This document shows positions 54,540 through 64,000 of a stretch of 64,000 nucleotides of DNA, piece by piece. This stretch comes from Spisula solida. Lineage: Eukaryota; Mollusca; Bivalvia; Venerida; Mactridae. Under the pieces are notes generated by a model, which made no database searches, was not told where the DNA came from, and saw only the letters and a list, made by a program, of their open reading frames with translations. The position numbers and the translations under genes are program-made. The stretch covers positions 12,420,089-12,484,088 of the forward strand of contig OX365956.1 in the NCBI GenBank assembly GCA_947247005.1, given 5' to 3'. Every line of letters starts with the position of its first letter. The first letter of the stretch is position 1.

Positions 54540-55925
54540 TAATAGGTTAGTGATGTGGATGGATAACAACTCTCTGCATGTGATTGTGGAGCAATCCCTG
54601 GAGCCGAATTCATCACAATACATTAATTGTATTGACCATATAAAGGCATTTGACAGTCTGGACAGAGAGACCCTTTGGAAGCTTCTAAGACACTATGGCA
54701 TCCCCGACAAGCTAGTTCCTCTGGTAAGAAACTCCTACAAAGGAATATCATGTAGAATCATCCATGATGGAAAACTCACCAACAGCTTCCGGGGTAAAGA
54801 CAGGAGTTTGTCAAGGGTGTTTTTTGTCTCTTTCATCTTCCTGCTCACCATCGACTGCATTATGAAGACATTAACCAGCGAAAGAAGAAATGGTATCCAG
54901 TGGACCTTATGGAGACAGCTTGGTGATCTGGACTTTGCCAATGATTTGGCACTCCTCTCTCATACTCACTAACAGATGCAGGAGAAAACAAATGTTATTG
55001 CAGCTACCTCATCACAGGTTGGACAAATTAACAACTTTAAATGGAACAGCATACTTAGGAAAAAGTTGTATCATTCACATATCTAGGCAGTATCACAACA
55101 GGGAGGAACAGATGCAGACGTTAAGGCAAGGATATGCAAATCAAGGGCCGCTTTCATCCAGCTGAAGAATATCTGGAGTTGAAGAGAAATATCCTTCAAG
55201 TTGAAAATCAATATTCGCCTGTTCAACTCCAAGCCGGGAAGGGGGGGGGCTGGAGGACCACCAAAAAGATCATATTAAGTCAGACAGGGAACACAGCACT
55301 CAACTTAACCAGCCAAGCACAGAAAACATTAAAAACACACAAAGCACAATGCCCAACTGAACCAACTGAGCACAGGAAACATAAAACCCATACAAGGCTC
55401 AATGCCCAACTTAACAAGCAAAGATCCACCAAAGTCCAAGCTGTCGAAAAGTATAATAAATTATTAGTATCAGCAACCAAAAGATTGATCGCCCTAGCTG
55501 AATATCCCAATTTCCACAGCAAAACAACTATAATGCCTAGTTTTAGCTGTCAGAAATCCTAAAACAAAGAACTGCCCAACACACTGCCAAACAAGAAAAG
55601 TAATCAGCCCTAGTCCCAACTGTTAAAAAGCTGAATGGAAAAGTCAGTTATTAAAAGAATCCAGACCTTCACCAACAGCTGCCTCAAGAGGATTCTCAAT
55701 ATCCGATGGCCTGACATCATCAGTAGCGTCAACCTATAGGAGAGAACCAACCAGCTTTCTGCAATCAAAGAAATCAGGAAAAGGAGATTGGGCTGGATAA
55801 AGGCACACCCTACAGAAACCGTCAAACAACATTACCAGACAGTCTCTGAGGTTGAACCCTCAGGGAAAAAGAAAACGAGGCCGACCAAGAAACACCAGGC
55901 GTCGAGACCTTGAGGGGGATATGAC
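54540..55925 (+). pseudogene. Dead non-LTR retrotransposon reverse transcriptase
   Basis: Frames at 54550-54972 and 54890-55165 read KAFDSLDRETLWKLLRHYGI (RT motif A region), SCRIIHDGKLTNSF, and DLDFANDLALLSHTH, where the catalytic FADD has become FAND. Later fragments read WRTTKK, IKRIQTFTNSCLKRILNIRWPD-like and [15 protein letters not shown] tail pieces. Multiple frameshifts, stops and a repeat insertion at 55268-55610 break it. Its clade was not determined. Confidence 0.85.
55268..55615. repeat. Insertion repeat, copy 1, inside the dead LINE
   Basis: Starts ATATTAAGTCAGACAGGGAA and ends near CCTAAAACAAAGAACTGCCC. It splits the RT tail between WRTTKK and the IKRIQTF segment. It contains internal AGCACAGxAAACAT...ACAATGCCCAACT repeats. 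Confidence 0.75.
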
Positions 55926-55933
55926 AAAAAAAT

Positions 55934-56245
55934 GATATTAAGTCAGACAGGGAAGGCAGCACTCAACTTAACCAGCTGAGCACAGAAAACATTTAAAACA
56001 CACAAAGCACAATGCCCAACTGAACCAACCGAGCACAGGAAACACAGGAAACATAAAACACATACAAGGCACAATGCCCAACTAAACAAGCAAAGATCCA
56101 CCCAAGTCCAAGCTGTCGAAAAGTATAATACATTATTACTAGCTGAATGACCCATTTTCCACAGCAAAACGACTATAATGCCTAGATTTAGCTGTCAAAA
56201 ATCCTAAAACGAAGAAGTGCCCAACACCCTGCCAACCAATAAAAT
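55934..56245. repeat. Insertion repeat, copy 2
   Basis: Same sequence as 55268-55615 with about 10% change and small indels. It lies just after the LINE tail. 56246-56529 shows nothing recognised. Confidence 0.78.
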
Positions 56246-56579
56246 TAATCAAAGATGGGACTCACCTGGACACAGATGGAAGAATAGCGAAGGATTGCTC
56301 AGTTGCGAAATTTATTGGATTTGCCTTCAGCTCACTTGATAAATTCATCCACCTTGCCAGATAAACTTTCTCTTCAACATCACTAACATATTATGAACTA
56401 TATATTGTGTCACCACATAATGCAATAAACAGTTTGGCATACTAGTATGCAACACAACAGGTTCATAGTCAATGGAATCTAAATGAGAAGCAATGATAAC
56501 CTCTGCTATTTAAAGTAGAAGACAGCATAGAAAAAAGTTGAGCTTTCTTGTGACGGGATCGTCTGCGTGGGTGCGTGGG

Positions 56580-56825
56580 TTAAGTTTTTTTGTCAGAGTC
56601 AATTTCATTAAAGACTGTCAAAGGTATCCACTTTAACTCCACAGAGTTATTCACCATCACAAGGGGGTCTATATATATACTGACAAGGCTGGTAACCCTG
56701 TGACCTACATTTATGGAGTTATCTGCCCTTGTTTGACTAAAACTTGGAATTTTTTGTCATTTTTGTTACTATCGAGTATGAGAAAGCCAAGCCTCCAGTA
56801 CTTGTAGGGGTGCTTTTGTTTTTAC
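56580..56825. repeat. Dispersed repeat, second copy (see 16900)
   Basis: Same word order as 16900-17185. 56826-57575 shows no supported feature. Confidence 0.65.
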
Positions 56826-57579
56826 TGAAATATGAAAGCCACAAACTTACATCCCCATGAAATGGTCTCTTTCACCAAAGCCTCCAGATTTCATCTTAAA
56901 TTAAATGATTTTACAGTATGCATAAAATTAGTGCTCACTGGGTTATGGAAAATAAAGGAACAGTTGATTTACAGTGTTCATGAGCTTCATGAAATCATAC
57001 AGCATGAAGATCACATGGTATAGTCCAGTCAGGGTAAGAATACAGTGACGCAGCGGTTGGGTCCAATATTTCGATGTAAAACCAATTAAAAAGGCTTAAG
57101 CAGCCATAATTCCAATGCTGAACTAAAAAACTATCTTCGCACTACCTATTCAGACAATGGATGTAACCTTCTGTGTACACATGAACAGCTATGTCACTGT
57201 CACCAGATCCTACCTAATTATACATGATTTCACTTGATAATCATTCCTTCTTACAGATACTGTATGTATGTTATTATGATCATATCTGAATGATGTTTGA
57301 TGTGCTTGTGTAATATAAGTGTCCATGTTCCAGGGTTAGATTTGTATCTTTAAGTCTCAATGGTTTATGAGTTTGAATAGAAGTCCATGTAATTCTGAAT
57401 CACCCCTTGTCCAGTGATTTCACAAATTCTGTTATCACTAAAATATTTCTGTAGTTATTACTGTGTATAATTATGTTCTTAAATTTTTTTAATTTTGATG
57501 CCATGTAGATTGGAGGACTCATGAATAATAACATCGCGACAAACTATTTTTGGTCAAACTTTTTCAAAACATTGTTTGC

Positions 57580-57730
57580 CCGTCCTTAAAAATTGTTTGT
57601 TTGCAGTAACGCGACCCAAGATTTTTAAGGTGGGTAGGTAGGTCGAATTTTTTTTTTGTATTGAAATACTTTTTGGGGAACCTGTGAAAACAATTGGGTC
57701 GATATAGTTATTATATAAGGAAAGGGACAG
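57580..57730. mobile_element. Truncated copy of the 16437 MITE
   Basis: CGTCCTTAAAAATTGTTTGT then GTAACGCGACCCAA, GGTGGGTAGGTAGG and AATTGGGTCGATATAG; the right inverted end is missing. Confidence 0.75.
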
Positions 57731-57881
57731 CTTTAGTACAACTTTTTTTCTAAATGTTGTTTCAAATCCCACTGGTCAAAAGTATTTCAGTCATAATTTT
57801 ATGGGGACTACCCAGTCACAATCTAACTATGCTAAGTGTCAAGCATTAGAGACATTATATGTATTTAGTTATACTTTTTAT

Positions 57882-58100
57882 AAGTCCCGGAGGGGACTAT
57901 AGGTTTGCCTTCCTTCCCTCAGTCCGTCCGTCTGTCTGTTAAAATCATGATCCTGACATAACTCAAATAGTTTCCAAGCTAAGTTTATGAAATTTGGTAT
58001 GTGGATAGGGGGCAGTAAGGGTATAATGCACTTTTAAATCTTTTTATTCTGAAAAAAAATGGCTTAAAACCGGTAGGGGACTTCTGTATTGCTTGCAATT
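57882..58100. repeat. Hairpin-headed repeat, short copy
   Basis: GGAGGGGACTATAGGTTTGC...AAACCGGTAGGGGACTTCTGTATTGCTTG. A single internal unit; the left half of the hairpin is lost. 58101-59055 has only scraps (CTGTCCGTCTGTCTG near 58355, a TTAGCTC...GGGGAGCATTTGCAGTAAC scrap near 58875). Confidence 0.75.
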
Positions 58101-59059
58101 GTTAGTGACTTATTTAGAATGATTTTCTCTTGCATAATGTTTGTATTATTTGCTGGTTCATTTTTGTTCGTAAATTTTGATAATGTCAGCACTTGCTGTT
58201 TTTATATGTGTGTTCTATATATTTGTAATTTTAATGCTCTGTGATATATGTAAGACCACAATATATTTGCATTATTTATGTTGTAAATATTGATAATATA
58301 ATTATATAGTCAATCAGCGTTTATGTTATTGTTGTAAGGGGATATTTTGGATACATCTGTCCGTCTGTCTGTTTGCCTGTCTGTCTGCTGATGTATTCTA
58401 GTGGATGCAACTCCTCCCACAGTCTTGGATGGTTTTCTTCAAACTTTAGCAGTTATACAACCTAGATATGTAGATAGCATAAAGGATAGAATTTTGTTGC
58501 GATGATTTTTGAAAGAATTATGGAAATTCACCAGGCAATTGAATTAACTGAATTATTTAAGTGATATGATAGACCCAATTTCTATATAATGATAAGAAAG
58601 AGGTAGCCCCTATGAAAATTTTATATGCAGTTCAGTAAATATTCTTGGATTGTTCCAGAACAAATGTACATGAAATGTTCCCAAACATTACTTAAACAGT
58701 TTAGGTACATGTTAAAATATGTAAAATGAAATACATCTTTAGATTGATTGATTTATTTCTAAATACAATGTACAATTTCCAAAAAAAATGTATCAAAACA
58801 TACATTTAACAATGTCATGAAAATCAACATTACTTGTAAAGGATGACACAAAAAAGAGCTGCACATAGTTTTTATTAGCTCTACTAATTGAAGAATAGGG
58901 GAGCATTTGCAGTAACCTTAGTTTGTGTAGTACAATGCTTCTGACAGTAGTCTAACAAATCTTGGTTCACAATGCTACATACCTCCTCTACTACTATCTT
59001 TATACACAGTTGTCATACAGTTCGCAATCAAAATTGTTTCTTTCAAATCATATTTATAA

Positions 59060-59622
59060 TTAGTCCCCTACCAGTTTTCAACCGGAGGGGACTATAGGTT
59101 TGCCCTCCATCCGTCCATCAGTCTGTCCTGTTTGCCTGTCCATCAAAAATCTGGTTCCTGACATAATTCAAACAGTTTTCAAGCTAGGTGTATGTAGATA
59201 GGGGGCAATAAGGGTATTATTTTTTATTCAGACAAAAATAGTTGTTGCTATGGAGACAGAAATAGTGAAAATATGTCGCAATTCTTGGATCCTGCCCTAA
59301 CTCGAACAGTTTCCAAGCTAGGGCTATAAAGCCTGGTATAGGGAAAGGAGTCTATAAGGAGATTGTGTACACTTAATTCATGTTCTGACAAAATTGTGGT
59401 TGCTATGGATACAAAAATAGTTTAATACTTCCCTTTAACTTGATCTTTGTATAACCCAAAAGGTATCCATGCTATGTTGATGATTGATGGTATGTGCATA
59501 GAGAGCAATGTTTGGATGACACCTATTATATAATGCTTCACTTTGACAAAAACAGAAACATTGAAAATAATTTAAAGGTCATGGCTTCAAACCAGTAGGG
59601 GAATGTTGTATTGCTTACAATG
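59060..59622. repeat. Hairpin-headed repeat, full copy
   Basis: Head TAGTCCCCTACCAGTTTTCA + ACCGGAGGGGACTATAGG and tail AAACCAGTAGGGGAATGTTG, with about three diverged units of roughly 150 bp. Confidence 0.82.
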
Positions 59623-59834
59623 CTTAGTGACTTGTTCATTGGGCGTATTATTTCATGGATAAACATTACAATGACTTTCTCATTTTATATTTTGGATTAA
59701 TCAAACATTAATTAGTTGTGCTGTATGTACAAACTGATGTTAATTGTTGTTGCTAGGATGTGCATAAACTGTTGTTAATTGTTGTTATGTGCATTTACTG
59801 ATGAATAACTGTTGTTATATGAACAAATGTTTAG

Positions 59835-60360
59835 CTACACTATTCGAAGAATATTTGGGGAGCTATTGCAGTCACCCAAGCATTAGTGGTGACGTCCGCG
59901 TAACACTTATGTTAAGTTTGGGTATAATCTCTAATATCCTCATGTCCATTGACATATGGCTTTTTACTTTATACACACTTTTTCACCAATCATGACCCCC
60001 AACCCCTACACAGGGCTAAGTACCTCTATCAAGCATCTTTAGCTCACCTGTTTGTCCGTTGTCCGTCCTCAATTTGCTTGTGTAGACACCACAAATATTT
60101 TCAAAGTCCATTTACATATTTCTTTGATATCTTGCACACTTGTTCACCATCATGAACCAAATCCCTACACAGGAATAGGTAACTCTATCAAGTATTTTGT
60201 CAATATTATCTGCCCTTTTGGAAGTAGAAACTGGAATCTCTACACAGAAAACAGTAATGCTGCAGCTATGAAGCATTTAGATTTGAATGTATATAGCCTT
60301 GATTTTTGCAGCATATGGCACTGAGAATAGTAGAGTGCGCTGTTCAAGGAGAACTCTAGT
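59835..60360. repeat. TTCGAAGAATA...GGGGAGCTATTGCAGTCAC repeat
   Basis: Diagnostic words CTATTCGAAGAATA, GAGCTATTGCAGTCAC, TTCACCATCATGA, ATTATCTGCCCTTTT and the end GAGTGCGCTG...AACTCTAG. A related copy lies at 62115-62500. An AGGTCA-family head (TTAGCTCACCTGTTTGTCCG) is inserted near 60040. Confidence 0.75.
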
Positions 60361-60620
60361 GGTATATTTGAATTTCTGCTCTGAAATTCAGCTTATGTGA
60401 TTTCTGAATAATGAATTCTGTCTACAGGAGCATGTTTAGAAACTTTGTGAAATTTTTTTGTTTTATATTGTTTTACATGCCTGCAATCTCGAACCGAAAT
60501 TACCAAAGTCAACTTTTGTAAAACTGACTTAAGTTGAGTTGATGAGTGAGTTAGAGATAATTATCAACTTATCATACTGGGATTTCCTGATCCTAAGACC
60601 ATTTTTACTATTTTAACCTA

Positions 60621-61156
60621 CTGTAGAATCTGGAAAGGGGGAGCATATTTGAATATAAGCACATATCAAAAGTAAGCGCATAACTTACGGTCAATCCATA
60701 TTGGAATTATTAGCGCATGTCATATCCTTACCATAATCTTGTCTCGAAAGTAGGTGGTGCATATTTGGTTTTTTTACGATTACTGGTGAACAGACAACAG
60801 ATGCATCTAAAAGATGTAATTAATGCATACAATGATAATTGCTGAACAAGAATACAGGTCACAAGTGATCCTACCAGTTGAATAGCCGATAGTGATAATT
60901 TAACAATTTTCACATCTTATTTGTACAGTAAAGTGCTGATCGTTCACGATACTCGTATGTTTTAAATCGAAACATAGTCTAGACAAATGAAAGTTTGCAC
61001 ACTAGAAACAATCTTTGCATGTTTAATTATTTGCGCATATGAAAAATAAGTGCATATTATTTGGGTAAAGTATAAGCACATATCAAAAATAGGCGCATAA
61101 AACCGTCATAACTAAAACTATTATAAGTGTATGCGCTTATTTTCCAGATTCTACAG
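60621..61156. mobile_element. Mariner-type MITE, 536 bp
   Basis: CTGTAGAATCTGGAAA mirrored exactly by TTTCCAGATTCTACAG, with TA on both sides (60619-60620, 61157-61158). The interior repeats AAGCACATATCAAAA and GCGCATAA. Non-coding. Confidence 0.88.
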
Positions 61157-61379
61157 TATATTATAATGCACAACATACATTGTATACTCATGTGTCTGTG
61201 TATAAGAATATTGCCATTATTTATTTTAGTAGTCAATGTTATTACTCGATCTATCTAGTTCAAAGATCTGCATTTTTTTGTTTTATATATTTTTCTATGT
61301 ACAAAATGTATACTGGATTGCAACTTGCTGTATAGGTAGTTTGTATGATGGCACATATTTAAATAAAATATGTGTGGAT

Positions 61380-61870
61380 GGGGTCAAGGTCACTGGTACT
61401 AGAATTTGAAAATCAATCAATGTTCAAAAATTTAGTTAGGAATGAGACCTTGCAATGTCAGGCAGCTCATGTGAAGACCCTGCTTGGGAATTAAATCAGG
61501 GCTGATAGTAGTCCGTTTCTGACAAGTCTTGCGACTTGTGATCTCTCTTCCATCCATCCACAATTGCTTGTGTAGACACTTGGGATCACAATTTTTTCTA
61601 ATCTTTATGTAACATGGTCAAGTTGATCATTTCTACAAAATGTAGATCAAGTTCGATATTGGACCATTTGAAGTAAAAAAATAGGTCAATAGATAAAATA
61701 ATAGAAAGTTCCTGTGTAGAAACTAGAGGTCAAACCTTTGACCTTATCCTTCTCCCACTTGTGGACAATGATCATCTCTAATATTACTAATATTAAAATC
61801 AAGGTTAGTTTAGATACTGGCTCGCAGGATCAAAATCTAGGTCACTAGGTCAAATCATAGTTAAAACATG
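61380..61870. repeat. GGTCAAGGTCAC scrap followed by AGGTCA-family copy
   Basis: 61540-61870 follows the family: TTGTGATCTCTCTTCCATCC, GCTTGTGTAGACACTTGGG, ATGTAGATCAAGTTCGATA, AGGTCACTAGGTCAAATCAT (a DR2). Confidence 0.72.
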
Positions 61871-62114
61871 TGTATATAGGTAATATTGCTGATTGTGTTA
61901 AAATGTTTAAGAAGGTATAAGATGATTATTTATATGAACGGGCCTGCATACTAATGTTTTGATACCCCATGCAGGTTATATTGTGTGTTTGAATTTTTAT
62001 TAATTGTCAAATCAAATTTATTATACATGTGTATGCATTTGTTTCCAGTGTGCAAAACCATAATAAACAATGCTGTATAAGTTTGTGTCTGTGTTGTTTA
62101 TTCAGCTGGATTAT

Positions 62115-62500
62115 ACATTTTAGCTCCACTATTCGAAGAATAATGGGAGCTATTGCAGTCACAAGCGTCGGCGTAATGCTTATGTTGCAATTTAGATACA
62201 ACCTCTAATCTCTTGAAAATTGCTTTGATATTTTGCATACTTGTTCACCATCATGGTCACAACCCCTACATGTGAGTATGCTACTATATCAAGAATTTTG
62301 TCAAAATTATCTGCCCTTTTCGACTTATCAACATTTAAGTTTATGTACCCCTCAAATATTTTCAAAGTGCTTTGACATCTTGCTTTGTTCAACATCATGA
62401 CCTCAACACCTACACATGAGTAGGTACAATTTAAGCTTTGTTATTATAACTTATACTAAACTGAGAGTTGTGGAGTGCGCTGGTCGAGAACGGCTCTTGT
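62115..62500. repeat. TTCGAAGAATA family, second copy
   Basis: TTAGCTCCACTATTCGAAGA, GGGAGCTATTGCAGTCAC and the end GAGTGCGCTGGTCGAGAACGGCTCTTGTT. About two internal units. Confidence 0.78.
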
Positions 62501-62697
62501 TACTAGTTCAGTTCAACCTGTTGATAATAATGATTGTGGAAACTAATTTCACGCATTCTCAAAATTTTAGCCAATTTGGATGGTACATGATTGAAAAATA
62601 TGACATATCAGTTCATTAAGAATATCTATCTGACATGAAAGTCGAACACCTTTAGAAACATTTTGCATACATGATGACAGCCATAAACATGTGCATT

Positions 62698-63252
62698 TTT
62701 AGCTCATCTGATTTTTGAAAAAAAGATGAGTTATTGTCATCACTTGATCGTCGTCGGCGTCAGCGTCAGCGTTGCATGGTTAAGTTTTGTGTTTAGGTAA
62801 ACTTTTTTCATAAACTATCAAAGCTGTTGCTTTGAAACTTGCAACACTTGTTCACCATCAATACCTGAGCCTGTAAAGCAAGGCCCATAACTCTGATCTG
62901 CATTTTGTAAGCATTATTGCCCCTTTTTGGACTTAGAAAATTCCTTGGTTAAGTTTTGTGTTTAGGTCCACTTTTCTCATACACTATGTGGGCTATTGCT
63001 TTGAAACCTTCAACACATGTTTACCATCAACACCTGACCATGTCAAGCAAGAACCATTACTCTGATCTGCATTTTGCGAGAGTTACTGCCCCTTTTGGTT
63101 CCTTGGTTAAGTTTTGTGTTTAGGTCCACTTTTCTTTTAAACTATCTGAGTTATTGCTTTGAAACTTTCAACACTTATTCACCATCAACACCTGACCATT
63201 TCAAGCATGACCCATAACTCTGATCAGCATTTTGCGTGAGTTATTGTCCCTA
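62698..63252. repeat. TTAGCTCATCTGATTTTTGA repeat with about 150-bp units
   Basis: Head AAAAAGATGAGTTATTGTCA and GTCGTCGGCGTCAGCGTCAG, then three units with GGTTAAGTTTTGTGTTTAGG, TTGCTTTGAAACTT and CATAACTCTGATCTGCATTT. Confidence 0.82.
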
Positions 63253-64000
63253 TTTAGCTCACCTGGCTTTTGTGATCACTCTTCGTCTGTCGTCCGTCAA
63301 CAATTTGCTTGTGTAGACACTAGAGGTCACACTTTTGGCCTAATCTTTATGAAACTTGGTCACAATGATCATTTCAACAAAATCTAGGTCAAAATCGATA
63401 TTGGGTCATCCGGGGTCAAAAACTAGGTCACAAGGTCAAATCATAGAAAATCCTTGTGTAGTCACTAGAGGTCAAAATTTTGACCAAACCTTTATAAAAC
63501 TTGGTCACAATGATCATTTCAACAAAATCTAGGTCAAGATCGATATTGGGTCATCCGGGGTCAAAAACTAGGTCACAAGGTCAAATCATAGAAAATCCTT
63601 GTGTAGTCACTAGAGGTCACAATTTTGACCTAACCTTTATGAAACTTGGTCACAATGATCATCTCAACAAAATCTAGGTCAAGTTCGATATTGGGTCATC
63701 CGGGGTCAAAAACTAGGTCACAAGGTCAAATCATAGAAAATCCTTGTGTAGTCACTAGAGGCCACAATGTCGACCTAATCTTTATAAAACTTGGTCACAA
63801 TGATCATCTCAACAAAATCTAGGTCAATTTCGATATTGAGTCATCTGGGGTCAAACACTAGGTCACAAGGTCAAATAATAGAAAACCCTTGTGTAGGCAC
63901 TAGAGGTCACAATTTTGACCTAATCTTTATGAAACTTGGTCACAATGATCATTTCAACAAAATCTAGGTCAAGTTCGATAATGGGTCATCTGGGGTCAAA
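63253..64000. repeat. AGGTCA-family tandem array, running off the window
   Basis: Head TTAGCTCACCTGGCTTTTGT, then five units of about 147 bp that are over 90% alike, each with GAAACTTGGTCACAATGATC, CAACAAAATCTAGGTCAA and AAACTAGGTCACAAGGTCAA. It is the least diverged copy in the window. Confidence 0.9.

Noticed and set aside
54550..55562. A second host gene downstream of the exchanger
   Set aside because: Motifs are those of a LINE reverse transcriptase, broken by stops, frameshifts and a repeat insertion.

Overview
The window is animal nuclear DNA. It is AT-rich, intron-rich and packed with interspersed repeats, MITEs and minisatellites. The repeat style (short-TIR MITEs, the dispersed 'AGGTCA/CTAGGTCAAG' family, the 'TAGTCCCC...GGGGACTA' hairpin-headed family, internal minisatellites) suggests a bivalve mollusc. 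That assignment rests on style and not on a marker gene. There is no bacterial-type gene organisation.

One gene can be reconstructed with confidence, on the + strand from 2271 to 41288 or 53703. It is an organellar Na+/H+ (K+/H+) exchanger of the SLC9A6/7/9 (NHE6/7/9) clade. I placed 16 shared coding exons plus two alternative terminal coding exons (41217-41288 and 53593-53703). Exon phases join without any frame break, giving proteins of about 688 and 701 residues, which is the family's normal size. Intron 9 (27759-30583) carries a textbook U12-type (minor spliceosome) 5' splice site and branch point; only that splicing gives the conserved reading frame.

Layout. 1-2270: three related MITE copies abutting the promoter/5' UTR. 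2271-6314: exons 1-2, with a 2.4 kb long-TIR transposon (8-bp TSD) and a LINE remnant in intron 1. 6315-14824: intron 2 with a composite of two young non-autonomous LTR retroelements (7175-14763), one carrying an intact 301-residue Gag-like zinc-knuckle ORF. 14825-17431: exons 3-6. 17432-24654: a repeat-rich intron with hAT-like MITEs, a mariner-type MITE and a 30-bp minisatellite. 24655-37261: exons 7-16, with large minisatellites in introns 7, 9 and 12. 37262-53592: a 58-bp satellite with higher-order structure, terminal exon A, several more minisatellites, then terminal exon B. 53704-64000: only repeats, including a dead LINE reverse transcriptase and a tandem array of the AGGTCA family that runs off the window end.

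The retro- and DNA-transposon parts do not form a pathway with the exchanger; they are intronic or flanking passengers. Several sit within tens of bases of its splice sites. All calls come from reading the sequence and conceptual splicing; no database or transcript evidence was available.
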